Shown here: positions 1 to 6,895 of the stretch, piece by piece
Position numbering within the stretch: the first letter of the stretch is position 1
How the letters are laid out: each line of letters starts with the position of its first letter
Origin: an uncultured Porticoccus sp.
Lineage (GTDB): Bacteria; Pseudomonadota; Gammaproteobacteria; Pseudomonadales; Porticoccaceae
DNA: 16,693 bases
Assembly: GCA_950063125.1 (NCBI GenBank)
Contig: CATLZI010000014.1
Location: 1-16,693 of the forward strand
Direction: 5' to 3'
Position numbers and translations under genes: made by a program
The notes under the pieces: model-generated
Databases searched by the model: none
The model's input: the letters and a program-made list of their open reading frames with translations, nothing else
Told to the model about the DNA's origin: nothing

Positions 1-48
1 CCTACGGTGAGGGAAGCAGTGCCGCGACGTCCGGGCGGGTTGTCGAGA

Positions 49-1305
49 ATGGCCCATGATGCGGATGCGCTGCGACCAGAAACTGTTGCTCTCGACGCTT
101 TAATCAAGGCAACTGTTGCCAAGGTTCGTGCCCAGAGTGATCCATCGTTACCGGATGCCATGTTGTTCATGGGGAATTGGCATCAGGCCGTGCCGGCCAT
201 GGTCATCCAGGACCCGGTGTTGGAACCCGTCGATAAACTGGTATGGATGGTTATCATGCTCCATGCCAGAGAGACTGGAGGACGAACGGCGTTTCCCGAT
301 TACGATACCATTGCGGCTAAAACCAACGTTTCCTCAACCTCCACTGTCTCTCGTGCTATTGCCATTCTGCGCTTGACGCGTTGGCTAACGCTGTGTGCCA
401 GAGTGCGTCAAAAAAGCGGCCGTTTCACCGGCAATGTCTACAGTCTTCACGATGAACCCCTGCCTCTGGTCGATGCCCTGTACCTGGATGAGTCCTACAT
501 GGCATTCGTTACCCAATCCCAGGAGCATCATCACGCCCGCGTCCGGCGCGTGGCGCAAGCTGTGTTGGAGAGTCTGGATAAGGATATTCAGGAAGGCGAG
601 TCGTTAGGACGGAAGGAGTCAACTATTGAGCGTCGACTGCAGGCCGCCCAACAATTGTCAGTTTCCAGCGGAAACCACGGCAACAGCGGTCGTTATTTTA
701 CCTTTCACGCCGCGACCATCGGGAAACTGAAAAATTCGTCCGGGGCCTGCGCATCAGCACAATCCGTCCAGGACCAAAATTCAAAGGCGGAGGCTAAGGA
801 ACACTACAGTAGTCGTTGTAGTAGTCATTATAAAAAAACAACTACAACAACCACTACACAAAATACAAACCATCAAGAGAAAACATTTTCTGAATCCAAT
901 CCATCAGTCCCGTCGGTGACAGAGCGAGCGCTGATCTATCCGCCGCGCTTGTCGGAGAACCAGAAACACCTGGCGGACAGGTATCTTGCCATGATCGATC
1001 TTGATGATCGGCAGTTGGTGCTCGACGAACTTCAGGGTCGTCTGGAGTCTGAGCAAAAAGGCATGAAGCCGGTTTATGACGAGCTGCGATTCTTGCATTC
1101 GCTGTGCAAGGCGGCACAACAAGGCGAATTTGTGCCCAACCTCGGGATCAAGGTGGCCGAGGCAAGACACGATCGGGCACATCACGTACCACCGCCAGAA
1201 AACGAAGAACAGAAAACTAAAGCGGCTGAAGAGCGAGCACGAAACCAAGCCTATGGGCGTGAGCAGCTGGCCAAGTTACGAGCATCATTGAATATGGATA
1301 AATAG
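49..1305 (+). CDS. STY4528-like ICE replication protein, winged-helix type
   Basis: Probable replication or DNA-binding protein of PFGI-1/SPI-7 class elements. About 418 residues from the ATG at 49. The N-terminal third reads as a winged helix-turn-helix: it has the family-like stretch GNWHQAVP, then a helical segment ending FPDYDTIA, then SRAIAILRLTRWL and a basic wing ending in GNVYSLHDEPLP. A low-complexity linker (about residues 240-290) contains serine pairs followed by seven threonines. The C-terminal part (from IYPPRLSENQ) is a charged helical domain with a Lys/Arg-rich tail. The frame is open to the left edge, with a GTG at 7, so the true start could be at 7 or outside the window. The ATG at 49 was chosen because it gives a normal family-like N-terminus, although its ribosome site is weak. 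The next gene is the PFL_4669-like protein, the usual neighbour in these elements. The family role in replication is mostly inferred from element context. Confidence 0.75.
   Translation: MAHDADALRPETVALDALIKATVAKVRAQSDPSLPDAMLFMGNWHQAVPAMVIQDPVLEPVDKLVWMVIMLHARETGGRTAFPDYDTIAAKTNVSSTSTVSRAIAILRLTRWLTLCARVRQKSGRFTGNVYSLHDEPLPLVDALYLDESYMAFVTQSQEHHHARVRRVAQAVLESLDKDIQEGESLGRKESTIERRLQAAQQLSVSSGNHGNSGRYFTFHAATIGKLKNSSGACASAQSVQDQNSKAEAKEHYSSRCSSHYKKTTTTTTTQNTNHQEKTFSESNPSVPSVTERALIYPPRLSENQKHLADRYLAMIDLDDRQLVLDELQGRLESEQKGMKPVYDELRFLHSLCKAAQQGEFVPNLGIKVAEARHDRAHHVPPPENEEQKTKAAEERARNQAYGREQLAKLRASLNMDK
809..857. repeat. Large imperfect palindrome with AT-rich spacer inside the replication gene
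   Basis: A 17-bp left arm (809-825, GTAGTCGTTGTAGTAGT) is the reverse complement of 841-857 at 15 of 17 positions. The spacer, 826-840, is almost all A/T with a run of seven A. The 5-mer GTAGT/ACTAC recurs at 803-807, 809-813, 818-822, 821-825, 841-845 and 853-857, and 803-813 is itself a palindrome. In the protein this becomes the serine pairs and threonine run of the linker. It could be an origin or a self-binding site of the encoded protein; that role is inference. Confidence 0.7.
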
Positions 1306-1492
1306 CGCGACCGCCCGTTATCACACGTGATGTGACATATCTCCGTCGTTACTTCCCTGCACTGTTTCCACTGGAACCATCTGATCGCAGCAACGCAAAA
1401 CACTGCACCAGTCGGATGGATATTCCGTGGTGCCATTTTCCCATTCGTGGATTCATAGCACGTCAGAGTTGATCTTGAAGGGAATGACGCAA

Positions 1493-2233
1493 ATGAATTC
1501 AGACGCAGAACAGTCACACGAGAATACAGCTGAAAATCAAAACGAGTCAGTGCCAGGCGCCCTGCAGGGTGAAGTCTGGTTGACGATTCAGACCTATCAG
1601 GCTCAGAGCCTGATCCGCGGCCGCCGTGCAGCCGATGGCAAGCCTGCCATTATGGGATTGATCGGTTTTGCAGATCGGCTGAAGTCGCTATGGCAGGCCG
1701 TCCGCTTCGACGACCCTTATGCCGACTGGTGGTTGCTCAAAGTGGAAGAGGGCGTTGCCGATATCCGCGCACAGCTGCAGGGATTGCAGCAAAGGATGGA
1801 CGCCCTTATCACTGAATCCAACAGTGCTCTCGAATTCAGCGTCGCACAATCGAGTCGACCACAGCGCGTATCGTTACAGTTCGCCAATCCCTACGCCTTC
1901 CGCGCTGCACAGTTGCTGGGTGAGTACGACCGGTTGATGTGCGCAGACATGACGTTGCATTACTTAGGTCTCGACATGCCCACTGACCTCATTGAGCAGG
2001 TGTCGGGTAGTGGGCGATGGGTGCGCCGGGTGTTTGCGTTGCCCCAGGGGTATCACTGCCTGGACGTTCGTCGCTCCGATATCCGGCAAGGAACACCGGC
2101 AGCCATCAAAGCGAGAGAGCGGATGGGCGAGATTCCCCAGGACATCCTCAATGGTGAGCGGTTGCCGTCTCTGCGTCCCCTGGCATTTCAACAGCTGAAT
2201 AACAACGCCATCGCAGATTCTGACGAGGGCTGA
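1493..2233 (+). CDS. PFL_4669-like (TIGR03761) integrating conjugative element protein
   Basis: Element protein of unknown biochemical function, about 246 residues, nearly always found beside the STY4528-like replication gene. Recognisable stretches are the GRRAADGKPAIMGLIGF segment near the N-terminus, then the F-D-DPYADWWLL segment, FANPYAFRAAQLLGEYD in the middle, and the C-terminal YHCLDVRRSDI with the following IPQDILNGE. No signal peptide or membrane segment is seen, so it is probably cytoplasmic. The frame is open from 1427, but the ATG at 1493 has an AAGGGA ribosome site ending 9 nt upstream, while the ATG at 1484 touches that site. The preceding 187-bp gap (1306-1492) holds only short palindromes, such as TCACA-5 nt-TGTGA at 1321-1335, and no clear promoter. 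The stop lies 5 bp before the next start, so the two genes are probably co-transcribed. Confidence 0.8.
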   Translation: MNSDAEQSHENTAENQNESVPGALQGEVWLTIQTYQAQSLIRGRRAADGKPAIMGLIGFADRLKSLWQAVRFDDPYADWWLLKVEEGVADIRAQLQGLQQRMDALITESNSALEFSVAQSSRPQRVSLQFANPYAFRAAQLLGEYDRLMCADMTLHYLGLDMPTDLIEQVSGSGRWVRRVFALPQGYHCLDVRRSDIRQGTPAAIKARERMGEIPQDILNGERLPSLRPLAFQQLNNNAIADSDEG

Positions 2234-2238
2234 ACGCC

Positions 2239-2634
2239 GTGGCCACCAGCACGCTTCAGCAGCTTGTCATCTCGCTCGATACGCGAATTCCACTCGAAGC
2301 GATGGTGCTTCAGCGTTTACGCCGCCTGCCTAACAGCAGACAAAACGAGTGGTTGCGGCAGCTGTTGCTGGTGGGATTTCGAAGCGAGTGTCAGGCCATC
2401 AGATCTGAGCAAGCGCTGCCGGCACACGCAATTTCTATGAGCCAGCCGTGTACATCCACCGGGATAAACGGAAGTCTCGGAGCTGGTCCCGTCCAGCCGC
2501 GAACAACCGAGACGATGGTCGATCACGCTGCGCGGTCACCTGGCAGCTCACACAACAGCGAACGCGCCAGGCTTGCTCCCCCAAACGACACCAGAAAACC
2601 CTTTACGCACCTGAGACGAGTGATCGGTGAGTAA
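2239..2634 (+). CDS. Small ParR/StbB-like protein, putative partition adaptor
   Basis: 131-residue protein starting at GTG, with a GAGGG ribosome site overlapping the end of the previous gene. The first 50 residues contain a short strand (LVISLDTRIP) followed by two helices with the pattern RLRRLPNSRQNEWLRQLLLVGF. This resembles the ribbon-helix-helix DNA-binding part of plasmid stability proteins of the StbB/ParR kind (for example 'LPxxxRxxxLRxxLxxGF'). The rest is low-complexity, rich in Ser, Pro, Thr and Arg, and probably disordered. It sits 32 bp upstream of the ParM-like ATPase gene. In type II partition systems the ATPase pairs with a small DNA-binding adaptor that recognises the centromere, which makes this the natural candidate. 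No obvious centromere-like direct repeat array is visible around it. The function is inference from position and fold pattern; it could be an unrelated element regulator. Confidence 0.5.
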   Translation: MATSTLQQLVISLDTRIPLEAMVLQRLRRLPNSRQNEWLRQLLLVGFRSECQAIRSEQALPAHAISMSQPCTSTGINGSLGAGPVQPRTTETMVDHAARSPGSSHNSERARLAPPNDTRKPFTHLRRVIGE

Positions 2635-2666
2635 AGACGTCTAACCCCGATATCAGGAATCGCACC

Positions 2667-3773
2667 ATGACAGAACTGACCGATGAGAAATTTTCTGACG
2701 AAGACAAACCTCCCGTGACCACTCATCCCATGGCGGTTGGGCAGGTGGGCCTCGATGACGGCTATGCCTATACCAAAGTGGCGTTACCGGATGGTCGCCT
2801 CCTGGCGGTGCCTTCGCGGGCACGCATGGGATCGGCCGGTGTCACCTGGATACGGGATGAGGAACAGAAAATTTTTGAGTACGAAACCGGTGGCAGTGTG
2901 TATTCCGTCGGTGCGGTCGATGGTGAGCCCACTCAATTCGATGAATACCCGGGCTCGGCCCTGAATCGGGTGATCGTCCAGCATGCACTGCAACAGGCGG
3001 GTTTGTCGGGCCGATCCGTCCATGTGGTGACGGGGTTGCCGGTCTCCGCCTTTTACCGCAACGATGGTCAGCAACGACGACGAGCGATCCAGGCAAAAAG
3101 GGAGGGTTTGAAATTGGCGGTTGAGCCTGTTGTTGCCAGAAAAGCATCGCAAAGGGCAGCGCAACAGGGGCTCCTAAAGGTGAGCATCGCCTTTCATGAA
3201 GTTATTCCGGAGGCGCTGGCTGCCTGGTACGACTATGTGATTGTTATGACCGATGATGATGGTGTGACGTTGGACGCGGATCGCGTCAACGCGCCCATCG
3301 CCATTGTCGATATCGGTGGCCGCACCACGGATTATGTGGTGGTCCAGGACCAGGGCATTGTGCATGGTTCCTCCGGCTCTCTGAATCGCGGCATGCTGAA
3401 CGTCAAGATTCGCGTGGCGAACCGTATACAGGAACAGTTCGATATCAACGAACTGGGCGAGCAGAGTATCAGTCGGGCCGTCGATACACATCGGTTGCGC
3501 CTGCATGGCAAGGATCACGATGTCTCGGCCATGGTGGCGGAAGCAAAACGCGAGTTGGTGGAGCGACTCTATACCGAAACCCGCCGCAAGCTTGGACTCG
3601 GTGTGGAGTTGGATCGTGTACTGTTCGTCGGCGGTGGCAGTGCCGCGTTAGCCGCTGATATTGCCAACTGGTTTCCCAATCAAACCATTGCCGACCATGC
3701 CGCTTTTGCTAACGCAAGGGGCATGCTCAAGTACCTGCAGTTTGTCTGCGACGCCCCGGTGAGGGAGGGGTAA
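2667..3773 (+). CDS. parM: ParM/StbA-like actin-family ATPase (DNA segregation)
   Basis: 368-residue actin-like protein expected to polymerise with ATP and push or hold copies of the element DNA apart. Three nucleotide-binding signatures are visible: the phosphate-1 loop VGLDDGYAYTK (about 27-37), phosphate-2 DIGGRTTD (215-222) and the adenosine motif FVGGGSA (about 320-326). The VTGLPVSAFYRNDGQ segment is also typical of plasmid ParM/StbA proteins. The first 22 residues are an acidic extension before the conserved core. The ATG has an AGGA site 8 nt upstream. It follows the small ParR/StbB-like gene, suggesting a two-gene partition cassette in the order adaptor-ATPase. Elements of this class more often carry ParA/ParB-type genes near one end; none are in this window. 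The family call is secure; the role in the element is inferred. Confidence 0.85.
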   Translation: MTELTDEKFSDEDKPPVTTHPMAVGQVGLDDGYAYTKVALPDGRLLAVPSRARMGSAGVTWIRDEEQKIFEYETGGSVYSVGAVDGEPTQFDEYPGSALNRVIVQHALQQAGLSGRSVHVVTGLPVSAFYRNDGQQRRRAIQAKREGLKLAVEPVVARKASQRAAQQGLLKVSIAFHEVIPEALAAWYDYVIVMTDDDGVTLDADRVNAPIAIVDIGGRTTDYVVVQDQGIVHGSSGSLNRGMLNVKIRVANRIQEQFDINELGEQSISRAVDTHRLRLHGKDHDVSAMVAEAKRELVERLYTETRRKLGLGVELDRVLFVGGGSAALAADIANWFPNQTIADHAAFANARGMLKYLQFVCDAPVREG

Positions 3774-3787
3774 CGACTTTGTACGTG

Positions 3788-3807
3788 GCCACTGCGGTCT
3801 CAGTGGC
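3788..3807. terminator. Perfect 7-bp hairpin after parM, possible terminator
   Basis: GCCACTG and CAGTGGC separated by a 6-nt loop, starting 14 nt after the parM stop. There is no U-tract, so intrinsic termination is uncertain. A near twin with the same stem and loop lengths lies at 5561-5580 after the DUF6573 gene. Confidence 0.4.
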
Positions 3808-3864
3808 AAAGAAGATGTCAGCGGATTGTGCAAGTGACATCGCGGTTTTACCGTCAATCCAGTG

Positions 3865-3880
3865 TCAGGGCTTGCCCTGA
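3865..3880 (+). terminator. Short hairpin followed by TTTT
   Basis: TCAGGG-CTTG-CCCTGA is a perfect 6-bp stem with a tetraloop, followed directly by four T. It resembles a short intrinsic terminator ending transcription from parM, or an attenuator in the leader of the next gene. Confidence 0.4.
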
Positions 3881-3889
3881 TTTTACTCA

Positions 3890-3956
3890 CCCTGCCGGGA
3901 AACACCTTCCCGCCAGGGAATCGTGTTCTCCGGCTTTCCATTATGTTCAAGGAGAA
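3890..3956 (+). promoter_or_regulatory. Two-hairpin leader of the DUF3577 gene; ribosome site inside hairpin 2
   Basis: Hairpin 1: 3890-3901 pairs with 3907-3918 (12 bp, one C-C mismatch, 5-nt loop). After a 7-nt linker, hairpin 2 pairs TTCTCC (3926-3931) with GGAGAA (3951-3956), so most of the ribosome site AAGGAG (3949-3954) lies in its 3' arm. The ATG follows at 3963. The same layout precedes the next two genes. Regulation of translation is inferred. Confidence 0.5.
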
Positions 3957-3962
3957 ACTGTT

Positions 3963-4391
3963 ATGACCAGTAGACAATCTACCCCTGAAAAACCGAAGTA
4001 TTTCGATCTTGATATCCACGGCATTGGTTACCTCAACCGGGTTCGCGAAGTAACACCCGAGAATGGGTTCCCCTTTCTCAGTGTCACCATCGCGGCGCTA
4101 CGAGGGCCAGCCGATAACGTTCAGCACACGCATTTCGAGTGCGTGGTGGTGGGTGAAGAGGCGAAGGATCTGGTGCGTCAGCTGCTGCCTGCGGTGGAAG
4201 CTGACTTTAAAGTGCTGGTGGGTTTTCACCTCAGTGATTTGCAAGCCGAAACCTTCATCTTCAAAAAGGGCAATCGAGCCGGTACGACGGGCATCAGCCT
4301 GAAGTCCCGGTTACTGCGGTTCCAGTGGATCAAAGTCGAAGGTCAGCCCTTTCCGGCGCCGACGGCTGAGACCCACAACGCCGTAGCCTGA
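3963..4391 (+). CDS. STY4534-like (DUF3577) ICE replication-associated protein
   Basis: 142-residue protein matching the DUF3577/STY4534 type, a conserved member of the replication region of PFGI-1/SPI-7 class elements. Typical stretches are KYFDLDIHGIGYLNRVREV near the N-terminus, FPFLSVTIAALRG, HFECVVVGEEA, and the C-terminal SLKSRLLRFQWIKVEG. The alternating hydrophobic pattern suggests a beta-rich, OB-like single domain, and no membrane segment is visible. In relatives it is often near an ssb and a topoisomerase gene; neither is here, so they may lie outside the window or be missing. The reading frame is open upstream from 3828, but the ATG at 3963 has a strong AAGGAG site 8 nt before it, and the upstream part is hairpin-rich leader. 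It is separated from parM by 189 bp, so it is probably not simply in the same operon. Biochemical role unknown. Confidence 0.8.
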   Translation: MTSRQSTPEKPKYFDLDIHGIGYLNRVREVTPENGFPFLSVTIAALRGPADNVQHTHFECVVVGEEAKDLVRQLLPAVEADFKVLVGFHLSDLQAETFIFKKGNRAGTTGISLKSRLLRFQWIKVEGQPFPAPTAETHNAVA

Positions 4392-4401
4392 CGACCAAAT
4401 C

Positions 4402-4425
4402 TGATCGCATCTTGTGATGCGATCA
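4402..4425 (+). terminator. Perfect 10-bp hairpin after the DUF3577 gene
   Basis: TGATCGCATC pairs perfectly with GATGCGATCA around a TTGT loop, 10 nt after the stop codon, followed by ATCTTT. This is a likely intrinsic terminator or transcript-stabilising hairpin, with a weak T-tract. Confidence 0.5.
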
Positions 4426-4441
4426 ATCTTTCAACCCAGCG

Positions 4442-4491
4442 AGGGAGATTCTCCCTTGCCGGGCAGGTCTCCTCGACTCTTCAAGGAGACC
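4442..4491 (+). promoter_or_regulatory. Two-hairpin leader of radC; ribosome site fully inside hairpin 2
   Basis: Hairpin 1 is AGGGAGATTCTCCCT (4442-4456), a 7-bp arm palindrome. After 9 nt, hairpin 2 pairs GGTCTCCT (4466-4473) perfectly with AGGAGACC (4484-4491) across a 10-nt loop. The ribosome site AGGAG of radC lies entirely in the 3' arm, 7 nt before the ATG at 4496. Confidence 0.55.
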
Positions 4492-4495
4492 GCTC

Positions 4496-5011
4496 ATGGC
4501 TTCCAAATCCTCACCCTCCCGGGTGATTACTAAAAACCGTTTTGCGGCCATTCGCATGGCGTCGTTGAACGATCCTGAAAAGCAATCCCTGCTGCAGCTG
4601 GCCTTTGCGATATTGCAGGACCTGCACCAGCCGGGCCTGGAGCTACCGAGCCCCAACCACACCCGTGATTACTTGCGGATGTTGTTGGCTGAACGCAAAG
4701 CGGAAGTCTTTGGTTGTGTGTACCTGGATAACCGGCATCGGGTAATCGAAGCCGCAGAGTTGTTCCAGGGAACCATTGATGGCGCCTCGGTGTACCCCCG
4801 CGTGGTGGTACAACAGGCGCTGACGCTCAACGCGGCAGCGGTGATGTTTTTTCACAATCACCCGAGTGGTGTCGCCGAGCCCAGTCACGCGGACGAAGCG
4901 ATTACCCGGCGATTAAAAGATGCGCTGGCACTCGTTGACATCCGTGTACTGGATCACTTTGTGGTCACGGTGGGGGAATCAGTTTCCTTCGCCGAACGCG
5001 GATTGCTGTAA
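4496..5011 (+). CDS. radC: RadC-like JAB/MPN-domain protein, short mobile-element form
   Basis: 171-residue protein with a JAMM/MPN metalloprotease-like fold. The metal-binding motif is clear: H120-N-H122-P-S-G followed ten residues later by D133 ([14 protein letters not shown]). The upstream stretch [13 protein letters not shown] supplies the likely catalytic Glu. The helix-hairpin-helix DNA-binding N-terminus of chromosomal RadC (about 220 residues) is absent, which is usual for versions carried by plasmids, ICEs and prophages. These are often called DNA repair proteins, but the original RadC repair role was not upheld and the substrate is unknown. The gene has its own hairpin leader and is followed by another hairpin, so it may be an independently controlled unit. 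Metal-site residues are intact, so an active enzyme is plausible. Confidence 0.85.
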   Translation: MASKSSPSRVITKNRFAAIRMASLNDPEKQSLLQLAFAILQDLHQPGLELPSPNHTRDYLRMLLAERKAEVFGCVYLDNRHRVIEAAELFQGTIDGASVYPRVVVQQALTLNAAAVMFFHNHPSGVAEPSHADEAITRRLKDALALVDIRVLDHFVVTVGESVSFAERGLL

Positions 5012-5025
5012 CGCCATTTACTTAA

Positions 5026-5097
5026 CCCATTGGGGAGTCTTCTTCCCCAATGGGAAGGAGGTGCTCCCTGAATTTCTTAATTCATTTCTCCAGGGAG
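5026..5097 (+). promoter_or_regulatory. Two-hairpin leader of the DUF6573 gene; ribosome site inside hairpin 2
   Basis: Hairpin 1: CCCATTGGGGA (5026-5036) pairs perfectly with TCCCCAATGGG (5044-5054). After 9 nt, hairpin 2 pairs CTCCCTG (5064-5070) with CAGGGAG (5091-5097) across a 20-nt loop, covering the ribosome site GGGAGA before the ATG at 5105. An orphan perfect ribosome-site sequence, AAGGAGGTG (5055-5063), lies in the linker with no start codon at usable distance. Hairpin 1 may also terminate radC transcription. Confidence 0.55.
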
Positions 5098-5104
5098 AAA
5101 CCTT

Positions 5105-5530
5105 ATGAAAAATTCAGAGCACAAGTCGTTGGAAGATGTCTTCGGTCCTGTTGTCGCAAGTTACAGTCGTGCACAGGCTATCGAAGATGGCGTCCTGATC
5201 GATGTCACCGCTATGGCACGTGAGGCTGGCTTCAAATGGCCAGTCGCACTTACCCATACCGCTTGGTGTGATTGCGTCGCCTGGACAGAGCGGGATAACC
5301 GCTTTCAAGTGCACCAGGACGAGTCTGGCCGTTTGTGGGACGTGCTGTTTATGGCGTTCTACGCCATTCGAACGGCTACTGCTCCTGGTGATCGGTTGCT
5401 GTTCTCGTTGTACCGCGTGCCGAAAGACGGGCATTCGACAGAAGCCGGCGAGGTGAGTTTGAAACTGATGGTTGGCCCCGGTGATACCGGTGAACCGGTC
5501 GTCACGATCATGCTGCCCAACGAAGATTAA
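5105..5530 (+). CDS. DUF6573-like protein of unknown function
   Basis: 141-residue soluble protein. The N-terminal pattern FGPVVASYSRAQAIEDGVLIDVTAMAREAGFKWPVALTHTAWCD is what I recognise as the DUF6573 type, common in plasmids and ICEs of proteobacteria. Later stretches are GRLWDVLFMAFYAIR, then LLFSLYRVPKDG and KLMVGPGDTGEPVVTIMLPNED, which suggest a mixed alpha/beta fold with strands at the C-terminus. No catalytic motif, signal peptide or membrane segment is seen. In ICEs such genes cluster with other accessory genes of unknown function, and some encode anti-restriction or anti-defence proteins; I have no evidence for that here. The leader shares the GGAGAAAC-TTATG ending with the DUF3577 gene, suggesting shared control. 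It is convergent with hipA downstream. Confidence 0.65.
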   Translation: MKNSEHKSLEDVFGPVVASYSRAQAIEDGVLIDVTAMAREAGFKWPVALTHTAWCDCVAWTERDNRFQVHQDESGRLWDVLFMAFYAIRTATAPGDRLLFSLYRVPKDGHSTEAGEVSLKLMVGPGDTGEPVVTIMLPNED

Positions 5531-5560
5531 TGTCGCCGATCGAATCGGCTCCTTGCCCTG

Positions 5561-5580
5561 GCCACTTGGGATAAAGTGGC
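5561..5580. terminator. Perfect 7-bp hairpin between convergent DUF6573 and hipA
   Basis: GCCACTT and AAGTGGC with a 6-nt loop, lying between the 3' ends of two convergent genes, which fits a bidirectional stop. A smaller perfect stem, GCCGAT-CGA-ATCGGC, lies at 5535-5549. The U-tract is poor on both strands. The stem resembles the one at 3788-3807. Confidence 0.45.
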
Positions 5581-5644
5581 ACCCCCATTTCATTAAAATG
5601 CCGATGCATAGTTCATTGTTCGTTGAGAACCTTGCCAGTCGCAC

Positions 5645-6895
5645 TTATTCGCTGATCGTGCGCCGACACTGTTTATTCACGACCTTTTCGATCCGTTGCA
5701 GCGCGGGATATTTCCCGTACAACGTTTCAAACTTTTCTCTCGTCGGCTGCAGGTGCTCCAACAGACTGACAGCAACATCCTGCACCTGGCCTTGTAGAAA
5801 CCGAGCACGCAAACCGCATTGTTGCGCCAGGTCATCCCAGTGCTTTGTGGAAACGATGCCTGGATTTCTTTCATTGCCAACGGAAAATGCCAGATGATAG
5901 TCAATACGTTCAATGGCCCGAGTGCAAACGAGATCATAAAAAGGGGCTAGCTGTATTTCGCCATTGGCCCGGTATAGCAGCGAAAGGTTTTTGGCATGAC
6001 CATCTGAATTACCCGCCAGGACATTGAAAATCTGCCATCGCAGTAAATACTGCAGATCGTTGGCGGGATCACTAGAGACATCCTGGACGAGCCGATAGCA
6101 ATCTGCGAAGGAAGGGCCGCCATCCTCCTGATACTTGCGTTCGTGGCCGAAACCCAGCGCCTGACAGAAATCTTCCTGATGCAGTCTCGCCATCTGACCG
6201 CTACCCAACAGGTGCCGATCATAGCGCTCAATCAATGCATAGTGCGTGTCTGCAATGGATCGCAGTTGAATATTGACCACAGGCAAACCGACAGCCTCCG
6301 CCAATAGTGTCGTGAACGTCTCGTAGGCGGGCAGGTGGCGGTAATCAGACAGTTCGAACTTGAGGATATGGCTGGAAGGCGATTCTTTTTTAGGCAACCA
6401 ACAGGCACCATTCTTGATCAACACAGGACACTTGTCTTGCGCTCCGGCCAGAGACAGACGGGGACGTTCGTTTTCAGTCCATGTGTAAACCTGACCACGG
6501 CGTGTCACCAGCTTGGCGAGTTCTTGTTCCGAGAGTTCGTAATACGCGTATTGTGTGGAAGGTTTCTGTTCTGCCTGGAGAATCGACAAGGCTCCGGCGC
6601 ATTCACCGCCAATGGCTCTGAGCAGATCAAAATCGGTATTGGCGATCTTTAGATCGCGGATAACCTGATCACGAGCACCACCTTCCGGCAGGAGGTTGGC
6701 GAAGAAGCGGTGGGCGAGTCCCTCTTCCGGCACAAAGTCTTCCTGTCGCAATGGCAACCTATGGGAGATGGCAAATCCGCCTTGGGTAAGCCATTCCTTT
6801 TCGTAGCGGAAGCCAATCAGGCCTTGGGTGTTGCGCCACAAATAGCCAACGAGTCGCTGATCATTCCAGACGTTGAGACCATCCGGATCAAGCAT
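5645..6895 (-). CDS. hipA: HipA-family serine/threonine kinase toxin
   Basis: 416-residue HipA-like kinase. E. coli HipA phosphorylates glutamyl-tRNA synthetase and blocks translation; homologues can target other proteins, so the target here is unknown. Visible motifs: FFANLLPEGGARDQV in the N-terminal subdomain; LSLAGAQDK, the ATP-loop segment, whose Ser148 is the counterpart of E. coli Ser150 (autophosphorylation); HILKF with Lys179; LIERYDR; the catalytic loop GNSDGHAKN with Asp298; and FYDL with Asp321 as the metal-binding Asp. All key residues are intact. A longer frame begins at 6937, but the ATG at 6895 is preceded by an AGGGAGAAGG site and overlaps the hipB stop by 8 nt, the usual hipBA arrangement. 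It is cargo in the element and convergent with the DUF6573 gene. Confidence 0.9.
   Translation of the reverse strand: MLDPDGLNVWNDQRLVGYLWRNTQGLIGFRYEKEWLTQGGFAISHRLPLRQEDFVPEEGLAHRFFANLLPEGGARDQVIRDLKIANTDFDLLRAIGGECAGALSILQAEQKPSTQYAYYELSEQELAKLVTRRGQVYTWTENERPRLSLAGAQDKCPVLIKNGACWLPKKESPSSHILKFELSDYRHLPAYETFTTLLAEAVGLPVVNIQLRSIADTHYALIERYDRHLLGSGQMARLHQEDFCQALGFGHERKYQEDGGPSFADCYRLVQDVSSDPANDLQYLLRWQIFNVLAGNSDGHAKNLSLLYRANGEIQLAPFYDLVCTRAIERIDYHLAFSVGNERNPGIVSTKHWDDLAQQCGLRARFLQGQVQDVAVSLLEHLQPTREKFETLYGKYPALQRIEKVVNKQCRRTISE

Noticed and set aside
1321..1335. CRP-like site TCACA-5 nt-TGTGA before the PFL_4669-like gene
   Set aside because: The half-sites are in the opposite order to the CRP consensus (TGTGA-6 nt-TCACA), and no promoter is evident nearby.
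5114..5644. 176-codon minus-strand frame opposite the DUF6573 gene
   Set aside because: It lacks a ribosome site and recognisable motifs, and it would overlap a plus-strand gene with good start signals.
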